Program-made: the position numbers and the translations under genes | DNA from: Chlorobiota bacterium | GTDB lineage: Bacteria; Bacteroidota; Bacteroidia; Flavobacteriales; Flavobacteriaceae | Assembly (NCBI GenBank): GCA_013153655.1 | Contig: JAADEB010000153.1 | Span: forward strand, 1 to 5,217 | Reading direction: 5' to 3' | Length of the DNA: 5,217 nt | The notes under the pieces: generated by a model | Seen by the model: only the letters and a program-made list of their open reading frames with translations | Databases searched by the model: none | Told to the model about the DNA's origin: nothing | Part shown: piece after piece, positions 1 to 5,217 of the stretch | How the letters are laid out: each line of letters starts with the position of its first letter | Position numbering within the stretch: the stretch's first letter is position 1

Positions 1-69
1 TTTAATATTACAAATATGATATTTCAACGGAACCGGGTGGAATGAGATGATTGGTTATGTTATAAATAC

Positions 70-100
70 AAAACCGCCCCCGGAATGCGGAGGCGGTTTT
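70..100 (-). terminator. Rho-independent terminator of the atp operon
   Basis: Read on the minus strand, this is a hairpin with a stem of about 13 pairs, including one G-U wobble, and a 5-base loop (CAUUC). The arms are AAACCGCC with GGCGGTTT, extended inward by UCCG with CGGG. A T-rich run (TTTTGTATTTAT) follows. It begins about 20 bases after the atpG stop, as expected for the end of the operon. The wobble pair becomes a C/A mismatch in plus-strand RNA, so the structure fits minus-strand transcription better. The plus side also ends in five T's, so it could work in both directions for a convergent gene to the left. Confidence 0.9.
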
Positions 101-120
101 TGTATGGTTTGTTTTAATGC

Positions 121-993
121 TTATCCTTGGTTCTTCAAGGCTTCGGCGCCGCTGACGATTTCCAGAATTTCGCCGGTAATCACGGCCTGGCGTGCCTTGT
201 TGTATTGCAAGGTGAGTTCGGCGGCCATTTCCTTGGCGTTGTCCGTGGCCTTGTGCATGGCCGTCATACGCGCACCGTGTTCCGAGGCCCAAGCGTCGCG
301 CAGGGTGCGGAAAAAGCGGGTTTTCAAGGATTTGGGTATCAACTGTTCCACGATTTCCTTCTGGGAGGGTTCGTAGATGTAATCGATGTTGGCCTGCGCT
401 TGCGCTTCGGGTTTTTGAACGGGCAGGTACAGTTCGTTTTGCACGTTCTGTACGGCGGCGTTCTTGAAGCGGTTATAGATCAGGTACACGCGGTCGTACT
501 CCTTGCCGGCAAAGGCATTCATGATAAATTCGGCCGTTTCCATGGCTTTGTCGTAATCCACGTCGCGGTCGAAAATGTCGCTTCGGTTTTGAATGACTTT
601 TCCGGTTTTTTTCAGGATATCGTAGGCGCGCTTACCGATGGTCAGGATGTCCACTTGGGCATCCTTGCCGGTCCAGTAGGCCAGGGCCAGCTGGGTTTCC
701 TTCACCACATTGGAGTTGAGGGCGCCACAGAGGCCGCGGTTGGACGTAACGGGCACCAGCAGCACGCGTTTGGCTTCGCTTTCGCGGGCGTACGGGTTGC
801 CTTCGTTGGTATCCATGCCGGCACTGAGCATCATGAGCAATTCATCCAACTTGTCGGCATAAGGGCGCATGCTTTCGATGGCCTCTTGGGCTTTTTTGAG
901 CTTGGCCGCCGACACCATTTTCATGGCGTTGGTGATTTGCATCGTGGACTTGACCGAGGATATGCGGTTGCGTATGTCTTTCAGGTTGGCCAT
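121..993 (-). CDS. atpG: F1 ATP synthase subunit gamma (central rotor shaft)
   Basis: This is the 290-residue rotor shaft of F1, which turns inside the alpha3-beta3 head and links it to the c ring on the cytoplasmic face of the membrane. The length is close to that of E. coli gamma (287). The N-terminal helix (about 1-55) carries the conserved stretch TNAMKMVSAAKL at 21-32, including the Met (residue 24) equivalent to E. coli gammaMet23. The Rossmann-like middle domain has SNRGLCG at 84-90. The C-terminal helix (about 215-285) ends in the family signature ITGEILEIVSGAEA at 272-285. The ATG lies 29 bases after the atpA stop, and the usual family start MANLKDIRNRI supports it. No clear Shine-Dalgarno site is visible; an A-rich CGAAAAAA lies about 19 bases upstream. 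It is the last gene before the terminator. Nothing is truncated. Confidence 0.98.
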   Translation of the reverse strand: MANLKDIRNRISSVKSTMQITNAMKMVSAAKLKKAQEAIESMRPYADKLDELLMMLSAGMDTNEGNPYARESEAKRVLLVPVTSNRGLCGALNSNVVKETQLALAYWTGKDAQVDILTIGKRAYDILKKTGKVIQNRSDIFDRDVDYDKAMETAEFIMNAFAGKEYDRVYLIYNRFKNAAVQNVQNELYLPVQKPEAQAQANIDYIYEPSQKEIVEQLIPKSLKTRFFRTLRDAWASEHGARMTAMHKATDNAKEMAAELTLQYNKARQAVITGEILEIVSGAEALKNQG

Positions 994-1022
994 AGATTAA
1001 CGGCTTTTTTCGGTTTGGTGAA

Positions 1023-2609
1023 TTATTCGGTTTCGGCGAAGGCTGCGGCGATTTCCTTGGCCACACGCGTCAGCACTTCGGCGATTTCGTCGTTCCATTC
1101 GCCTTTGCGGATGCGGTCCAGGATGTCGCGATGGCGCATGCGCAGGAATTCCAGGTAATCTTTTTCGAATTCCTTCACTTTGTCCACCGGCACGTTGCGC
1201 AGCAGGTTTTTGGTTCCGGCAAAGATGATGGCCACTTGTTCTTCCACCGGCATGGGTTGATGCTGCGGTTGTTTGAGGATTTCCACGTTGCGGCGTCCTT
1301 TTTCGATTACGTTGAGCGTAACGGGATCCAGGTCGGAACCGAATTTGGCAAAGGCTTCTAATTCGCGGAATTGGGCTTGGTCCAATTTCAGCGTACCGGC
1401 CACTTTTTTCATGGGTTTGATCTGAGCCGAACCACCCACACGCGATACGGAAATACCCACGTTGATAGCCGGACGAATACCGGCGTTGAACAGGTCGGAT
1501 TCCAAGAAAATCTGACCGTCGGTGATGGAAATCACGTTGGTGGGAATGTAGGCTGCCACGTCGCCGGCTTGGGTTTCGATGATGGGCAGGGCCGTGAGCG
1601 ATCCGCCGCCTTTGAGTTTGTCTTTGAGCGGTGCGGGTACGTCGTTCATCATTTTGGCCACGTTGTCGTCCTCAATGATTTTGGCCGCACGTTCCAGGAG
1701 GCGGGAGTGGAGGTAGAATACGTCACCCGGGTAGGCTTCACGTCCCGGCGGGCGGCGCAGGAGCAAGGACACTTCGCGGTAGGCCACGGCTTGTTTGGAC
1801 AGGTCGTCGTACACAATCAGGGCCGGGCGTCCGGTGTCGCGGAAGTATTCGCCGATGGCGGCTCCGGCATAGGGAGCATACACTTGCATGGGTGCAGGGT
1901 CCGAAGCGTTGGCCGCTACGATAACCGTGTAGTCCATGGCGCCGGCATCTTCCAATTTCTTGGCGATTTGGGCTACGGTGGAGGCTTTTTGTCCGATGGC
2001 TACATAGATGCAGTACACCGGTTCGCCTTTGTCGTAGAATTCTTTTTGGTTGATAATGGTGTCGATGGCCACGGTGGTTTTACCGGTTTGGCGGTCGCCG
2101 ATGATCAGCTCCCGTTGTCCCCGTCCGATGGGAATCATGGCATCGATGGCTTTGATACCCGTTTGCAAGGGTTCTTTTACGGGTTGGCGGTAGATAACGC
2201 CGGGCGCCTTGCGTTCCATGGGCAGGTTGATCAATTCGCCTTGGATGGCGCCTTTGCCGTCGATGGGTTGTCCCAGGGTATTGACCACGCGGCCGATGAG
2301 GCCTTCGCCTACGGGAATGGAAAGGATACGGTTGAGACGTTTTACGGAGGAACCTTCCTTGATGTCGCGGTAGGGTCCCAGGATCACGATACCCACGTTG
2401 TCCTCTTCCAAGTTCAGGACCACGCCTTGCGAACCGTTGTCGAATTCCACCAGTTCGCCGTATTGCGCGTTGTTCAATCCGTAAACGCGCGAAATACCGT
2501 CACCTACTTCCAGGACGGTTCCCGTTTCGTCCAGATTGACCGAAGTATCGGCTTGTGCCAGTTGTTCCTTGATGATGGCCGATATTTCGGATGCTTTTAT
2601 TTCTGCCAT
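1023..2609 (-). CDS. atpA: F1 ATP synthase subunit alpha (non-catalytic nucleotide-binding subunit)
   Basis: This 528-residue protein forms the F1 hexamer with beta and binds nucleotide at non-catalytic sites. An N-terminal beta-barrel domain (about 25-95) leads into the RecA-like core. The core has Walker A GDRQTGKT at 171-178, a Walker B-type strand ALIVYDDL at 263-270, and the alpha/beta signature PAINVGISVS at 380-389. The next residue, Arg390 in SVSRVGGSAQ, is the arginine finger that reaches the catalytic site on beta. The helical C-terminal domain follows (about 400-525). It is longer than E. coli alpha (513). Part of the excess is a polar segment at about 313-335 before GGGSLTALP, which I recall as usual in Bacteroidota. 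The Gln in the P-loop and the absence of a catalytic Glu after it distinguish alpha from beta. It starts 33 bases after atpH, with A-rich sequence upstream and no obvious Shine-Dalgarno site. Confidence 0.99.
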   Translation of the reverse strand: MAEIKASEISAIIKEQLAQADTSVNLDETGTVLEVGDGISRVYGLNNAQYGELVEFDNGSQGVVLNLEEDNVGIVILGPYRDIKEGSSVKRLNRILSIPVGEGLIGRVVNTLGQPIDGKGAIQGELINLPMERKAPGVIYRQPVKEPLQTGIKAIDAMIPIGRGQRELIIGDRQTGKTTVAIDTIINQKEFYDKGEPVYCIYVAIGQKASTVAQIAKKLEDAGAMDYTVIVAANASDPAPMQVYAPYAGAAIGEYFRDTGRPALIVYDDLSKQAVAYREVSLLLRRPPGREAYPGDVFYLHSRLLERAAKIIEDDNVAKMMNDVPAPLKDKLKGGGSLTALPIIETQAGDVAAYIPTNVISITDGQIFLESDLFNAGIRPAINVGISVSRVGGSAQIKPMKKVAGTLKLDQAQFRELEAFAKFGSDLDPVTLNVIEKGRRNVEILKQPQHQPMPVEEQVAIIFAGTKNLLRNVPVDKVKEFEKDYLEFLRMRHRDILDRIRKGEWNDEIAEVLTRVAKEIAAAFAETE

Positions 2610-2642
2610 AACTGAATGTTTTTTCGTGTTGGATATGCTTGG

Positions 2643-3182
2643 TTATTGAATGATTTTTTGTTTGATTTTGCGGATTTTGCCGCGTACGCTGTCGTCGATA
2701 CGCAGGTCGCCGATTTGGAGGATATAGCCGCCGATGATGTCCGGATCGGTTTCCATTTGGAGTTCGATGCGGTCCTTGCCGGTGATTTGCTTCACTTTTT
2801 CCAGGAATTGGTTGCGCAGTTCGTCCGTCACGGGTACGGCCAGGGTTACGCGGGCTTCCACGATGCCTTGGGCTTTCTTGTAATGTTCGTTGAACAGGTA
2901 GGCGATGTCGGGAAGCAATTCCAGGCGTTTGCGTCGGGCCAGCAGGTCAAGTAATTGGCGAAACAGCGGGCTGAAATCGCCGGAAAATATTTTTCGGAGG
3001 GTTTGGCTTTTGGCGGAAGCCGCTACGGTGGGCCGGCGCAAAAAGTTGATAAGCTCCGGATGGGTTTCAAAAATTTGTTGGGCGGCTTGCATGTCCTTGG
3101 CCAGCCGGTCCAATTGGTTTTGTTGGCGGGCCAGTTCGAAGACGGCTTTCACGTATCGTTTGGCGGCTTTGGAAACTTTCAT
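2643..3182 (-). CDS. atpH: F1 ATP synthase subunit delta (OSCP-type stalk connector)
   Basis: This is the 179-residue peripheral-stalk subunit that caps F1 and ties alpha to the b dimer so the head does not rotate. The length matches E. coli delta (177). The N-terminal six-helix domain (about 1-105) contains the typical AKRYVKAVFELA at 7-18. The C-terminal domain contains the OSCP/delta signature region at about 139-166, with IIGGYILQIGD at 149-159. The protein is rich in Lys and Arg, which is common in the family. The ATG begins one base after the atpF TAA, so translation is probably coupled to atpF. No Shine-Dalgarno site lies at a useful distance; an AAGGA within the atpF end is about 17 bases away. 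This family is weakly conserved in sequence, but the position between b and alpha makes the call firm. Confidence 0.97.
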   Translation of the reverse strand: MKVSKAAKRYVKAVFELARQQNQLDRLAKDMQAAQQIFETHPELINFLRRPTVAASAKSQTLRKIFSGDFSPLFRQLLDLLARRKRLELLPDIAYLFNEHYKKAQGIVEARVTLAVPVTDELRNQFLEKVKQITGKDRIELQMETDPDIIGGYILQIGDLRIDDSVRGKIRKIKQKIIQ

Positions 3183-3183
3183 T

Positions 3184-3675
3184 TTAGTTCAGGTTTAATT
3201 CCTTCAAGTTTTTCTTGATCAATTCCACTTGCCGGTCTTTGTCGTCCAGTTGTCCGCGGAGCACTTTTTCGGCCATTTCCACGGCGATTTGGGCCACTTG
3301 ATTGTGGATGTCCTTCAAGGCCGCCTGACGTTCGGCTTCGATGATTTGGCGCGTTTTGTTGAGCTCTTCGGCGCGTTGTTTTTCGGCTTCGGAGCGGGCT
3401 TCGGCCAGCATTTGTTCTTTGAGTTCGCGGGCTTCTTTCAGGATTTGTTCGCGTTGTTGGCGGGCTTCCTGCAAGAGCTTTTCGTTATCGGCTTTGAGCT
3501 TGGCCATTTCCTGCTTCACGCGCTCGGCTTCGTCCAGGGCTTCCTCGATGCTTCGTTCGCGTTCCTTGACGGCTTGCAATATGGGTTTCCAGCCGAATTT
3601 GGTCAGCAGGAAAAAGAAAATCAGGAAAAACAAGGTCATCCAAAAAATGAGCGATTCGGGTGATGTCAGATTCAT
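3184..3675 (-). CDS. atpF: Fo ATP synthase subunit b (peripheral stalk)
   Basis: This 163-residue protein is the membrane-anchored peripheral stalk, normally a dimer, that joins subunit a to F1. One N-terminal membrane segment (about 9-28, very rich in Phe, Leu and Ile) is followed by the usual FGWKPILQAVKERERSI start of the stalk. A long charged helix follows (about 38-145), full of Glu, Lys, Arg, Gln and Ala, consistent with the b-type coiled coil. The C-terminal end (AEKVLRGQLDDKDRQVELI, 135-153) resembles the delta-binding region of other b subunits. The length is near E. coli b (156). The ATG directly precedes the membrane segment, and no other start fits. An AAGG two bases upstream is too close to be a normal Shine-Dalgarno site. 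There is only one b-type gene here, so a b/b' heterodimer is not suggested. Confidence 0.97.
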   Translation of the reverse strand: MNLTSPESLIFWMTLFFLIFFFLLTKFGWKPILQAVKERERSIEEALDEAERVKQEMAKLKADNEKLLQEARQQREQILKEARELKEQMLAEARSEAEKQRAEELNKTRQIIEAERQAALKDIHNQVAQIAVEMAEKVLRGQLDDKDRQVELIKKNLKELNLN

Positions 3676-3726
3676 ATCCTTTATATTTTATTCAAATCGT
3701 TTTTTTTTAATGAAGTTTAAATCAAA

Positions 3727-3758
3727 GGAACGGCGCCGGCCAATCGCCGGCGTGTTCC
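3727..3758 (-). promoter_or_regulatory. Strong intercistronic hairpin between atpE and atpF
   Basis: On the minus strand GGAAC-A-CGCCGGC pairs with GCCGGCG-CC-GTTCC around a 5-base loop (GATTG). That gives 7 plus 5 Watson-Crick pairs separated by a small 1x2 internal loop. It begins 15 bases after the atpE stop and is GC-rich within an otherwise AT-rich gap. The sequence after it (TTTGATTTAAAC) is only a weak T-tract. It may therefore act as a partial terminator or as a 3' stabiliser of an atpB-atpE transcript. Either role would raise c-subunit output relative to downstream genes, matching the many c copies per enzyme. The structure is seen in the sequence; the role is inferred. Confidence 0.7.
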
Positions 3759-3773
3759 TCCGGTTTTGTGTGC

Positions 3774-3980
3774 TTACTTGATCATCGCTACTACCACGGC
3801 AAAAAGGGCTACCCCTTCCACCAAGGCGGCGGCAATCAACATAGCGGTTTGGATCTTACCGGCAAATTCCGGTTGGCGAGCCATGGCTTCGGTAGCCGAT
3901 CCACCGATACGGCCGATTCCGATGCCTGCTCCGATGGCGGCCAATCCGGCGCCGATTCCTGCTAATGATGCTCCTGTCAT
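3774..3980 (-). CDS. atpE: Fo ATP synthase subunit c (proton-carrying ring subunit)
   Basis: This 68-residue proteolipid forms the rotating ring that carries protons through Fo. It is a hairpin of two membrane helices, about 5-27 and 45-67. Helix 1 has the glycine-repeat packing motif (Gly 17, 19, 21, 23 in GAGIGIG). The polar loop has the conserved ARQPE at 34-38, which contacts gamma and epsilon. Helix 2 carries the ion-binding carboxylate Glu55 in ALVEGVALF. The Gln of helix 1 and the Ser-Thr after the Glu that bind sodium in Ilyobacter-type rings are replaced by Ile22 and by Gly56-Val57. I therefore infer proton coupling. It starts 38 bases after atpB and is followed by a 98-base gap holding a strong hairpin. 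It is somewhat shorter than E. coli c (79), which is normal for compact c subunits. Confidence 0.98.
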   Translation of the reverse strand: MTGASLAGIGAGLAAIGAGIGIGRIGGSATEAMARQPEFAGKIQTAMLIAAALVEGVALFAVVVAMIK

Positions 3981-4018
3981 AATAATGGTTTTTAGTGGTT
4001 TATATGAATATTTATTTT

Positions 4019-5155
4019 TTAATGTACGGTTTCGGTTTCATGTTCGTGTTCATGCTCGTGTTCTTCCACCGCCAGGCCGATGAACAGCGCCGACAGGATG
4101 GTGAATACATAGGCCTGAATGAAGGCCACCATGATTTCGATAAAACTCATGAAGATGACAAACAATGCCGATGCGGGTGATACCCACACGGAACCGAAAA
4201 TGAATATCAAGGCCACCAAGCTGATCATGATGGTGTGGCCGGCCAAAATGTTGGCAAACAAACGCACCATTAATGCAAAAGGCTTGGTAAACATACCCAG
4301 AATTTCGATGGGCACCATGATGGGCCATAGCAATTTGGGTACATCGGGTGTAAGGATGTGTTTCCAATAATGTTTGTTGCCGCTGAGGGTTACAATAATA
4401 AAGGTAAAGGTGGCCAGTACAAAGGTGACCAATATATTACCCGTAATATTGTGTCCGAAGGGGGCAAAAGGAATCAGTCCCACCAGGTTGCTGAACAGGA
4501 TAAAGAAAAACACCGTCAGCAGGTAGGGCATATATTTTTCGTACTTGTCCTTGCCGATGTTGGGAATGGCGATATCATCGCGGATAAACACCACGATGGG
4601 TTCGATAAATCCGGCGATGCCTTTGGGCAGTTTCTTGGGATTATTGTAAGCCTTTACCGACATGCGAATGACCCAGAACAACAATAAAAACACAAACAGA
4701 ATGGCCAAGGCGTTGCGTGTAAAGGAAAAATCCAAAGGACGCTTGTCGAAATCCAGGGCCGTGGGATGATCGCCTTCGTGCACTTTGTCGGCGTAGTAGA
4801 TGACTTCGTGGATTTTGACGAATTTGTTTCCCTTATCGTCCGTTACCACCACTTTGCCTTCGTTGTCGCCTTTGAACTGGGCGGAAGAGAAAATACTCAG
4901 ACCTTTTTTGGTCCAAAGAATCACGGGCAGGTGAAAGGTATGTTTAAAACCGGGAATTTCAAACACATAATCATGCGAATCGCTGGTGTGGTGGGCTACG
5001 ATTTCGCCTGTGTCGATATGGCCTTCTTCATGGGTGGCTTCGTGCGTGGTTTCCTCTGCGGCGTGTGCCTTTTCGGTTTCCTGGGCGGGCAGCCATGCGG
5101 CAGTGGCCAACAGGAAAAGCAAAACGGCAAAAATGCGTCCCGAAATATTTTTCAT
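4019..5155 (-). CDS. atpB: Fo ATP synthase subunit a (proton channel) with signal peptide and His-rich ends
   Basis: This 378-residue stator channel is about 100 residues longer than E. coli a (271). Residues 1-24 look like a signal peptide (charged MKNISGR, hydrophobic core, LPA before Gln25). A periplasmic region follows (about 25-145), rich in His and Glu at 30-61. The channel domain has membrane segments at about 147-169, 208-230 and 238-259, a long helical stretch at 275-320, and a last helix at 325-362. The essential Arg is Arg298 in MVRLFANILAGH. His307 and Glu340 occupy the places of E. coli Glu219 and His245, so the pair is swapped; Gln347 matches Gln252. The C-terminal tail (364-378) is an alternating His-Glu string, predicted to be cytoplasmic. 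The ATG is the first in its frame downstream of the window edge, and the signal peptide supports it. It is the first gene of the operon as seen here. Confidence 0.97.
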   Translation of the reverse strand: MKNISGRIFAVLLFLLATAAWLPAQETEKAHAAEETTHEATHEEGHIDTGEIVAHHTSDSHDYVFEIPGFKHTFHLPVILWTKKGLSIFSSAQFKGDNEGKVVVTDDKGNKFVKIHEVIYYADKVHEGDHPTALDFDKRPLDFSFTRNALAILFVFLLLFWVIRMSVKAYNNPKKLPKGIAGFIEPIVVFIRDDIAIPNIGKDKYEKYMPYLLTVFFFILFSNLVGLIPFAPFGHNITGNILVTFVLATFTFIIVTLSGNKHYWKHILTPDVPKLLWPIMVPIEILGMFTKPFALMVRLFANILAGHTIMISLVALIFIFGSVWVSPASALFVIFMSFIEIMVAFIQAYVFTILSALFIGLAVEEHEHEHEHETETVH

Positions 5156-5187
5156 TCGTTTGAAATCTTCTAAAATTTGTTTGTGCG

Positions 5188-5195
5188 CAAAAATA
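5188..5195 (-). promoter_or_regulatory. Candidate Bacteroidota -7 promoter element upstream of atpB
   Basis: On the minus strand the sequence TATTTTTG matches the Bacteroidota -7 consensus TAnnTTTG at every fixed position. It ends 32 bases before the atpB ATG, which would give a 5' leader of roughly 28 bases. The partner -33 TTTG would fall at the very edge of the window and is not visible: the last bases there read TTCATTTT. The surroundings are AT-rich, so a chance match is possible. If atpB is instead part of a longer operon starting outside the window, this site may be internal or inactive. Confidence 0.45.
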
Positions 5196-5217
5196 AAGTA
5201 AATATGTGGAAAATGAA

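Noticed and set aside
1..69. End of a gene to the left of the operon
   Set aside because: The stretch is AT-rich with several stops and no supported coding frame. Only the two-way potential of the terminator hints at a convergent neighbour outside the window.
127..1158. Plus-strand open frame of 343 codons opposite atpG and the end of atpA
   Set aside because: It runs across two well-supported minus-strand genes and the gap between them, with low-complexity Gly/Phe/Val/His-rich sequence typical of an antisense shadow.
1371..2615. Plus-strand open frame of 414 codons opposite atpA
   Set aside because: It lies entirely antisense to a certain atpA. Its His/Gly/Val/Phe-rich product has no family features and is explained by the codon use of atpA read backward.
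3229..3663. Plus-strand frames opposite atpF, one of them with a Ser/Arg-rich product
   Set aside because: The biased composition mirrors the Glu/Lys/Ala-rich coiled coil of subunit b on the other strand; there is no start context or family match.
3676..3726. Possible internal promoter for atpF after the hairpin
   Set aside because: The closest matches to TAnnTTTG (TTCCTTTG and ACGATTTG) each miss fixed bases, and no -33 TTTG lies at the right distance. The AT-rich leader and the 9-base T run at 3700-3708 are not enough to call a promoter.
3774..3980. Sodium-coupled c ring
   Set aside because: The helix-1 Gln and the Ser-Thr after the carboxylate that mark sodium binding are absent (Ile22, Gly56, Val57), so proton coupling is the better reading.
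4050..4367. Minus-strand 105-codon frame inside atpB
   Set aside because: It overlaps the conserved channel part of atpB in another frame. Its product is His/Gly-rich with no recognisable domain.

Overview
The window holds most of one F-type ATP synthase operon. It lies entirely on the minus strand and reads from right to left: atpB (a), atpE (c), atpF (b), atpH (delta), atpA (alpha), atpG (gamma). All six genes look complete, with no frameshifts. All six start with ATG and end with TAA.

The organism is most likely a member of the Bacteroidota. The reasons are the sequence character of the alpha, c and a subunits, an a subunit with a signal peptide and a long His/Glu-rich periplasmic extension, a TAnnTTTG-type -7 promoter element, and A-rich starts that lack clear Shine-Dalgarno sites. 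The absence of the beta and epsilon genes next to atpG also fits, because that group often keeps atpD-atpC elsewhere. I cannot place it below phylum from this sequence.

Layout from right to left. Positions 5156-5217 are a short AT-rich leader with a candidate promoter. atpB (5155-4019) and atpE (3980-3774) encode the membrane proton channel and the ring subunit. A 98-base gap follows with a strong GC-rich hairpin at 3727-3758. Next come atpF (3675-3184) and atpH (3182-2643), one base apart, encoding the peripheral stalk. atpA (2609-1023) and atpG (993-121) encode a catalytic-head subunit and the central shaft. A convincing intrinsic terminator sits at 70-100, about 20 bases after atpG. Positions 1-69 are AT-rich and show no gene.

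Together the genes supply five of the eight usual subunit types plus the shaft. The products would make the Fo motor (a, c ring, b) and part of F1 (delta, alpha, gamma). Beta and epsilon must be encoded outside the window. The c subunit lacks the sodium-ligand pattern, so the enzyme should be proton-driven. I see no previously undescribed system here. The points worth a second look are the hairpin after atpE, the unusual ends of the a subunit, and the split operon.
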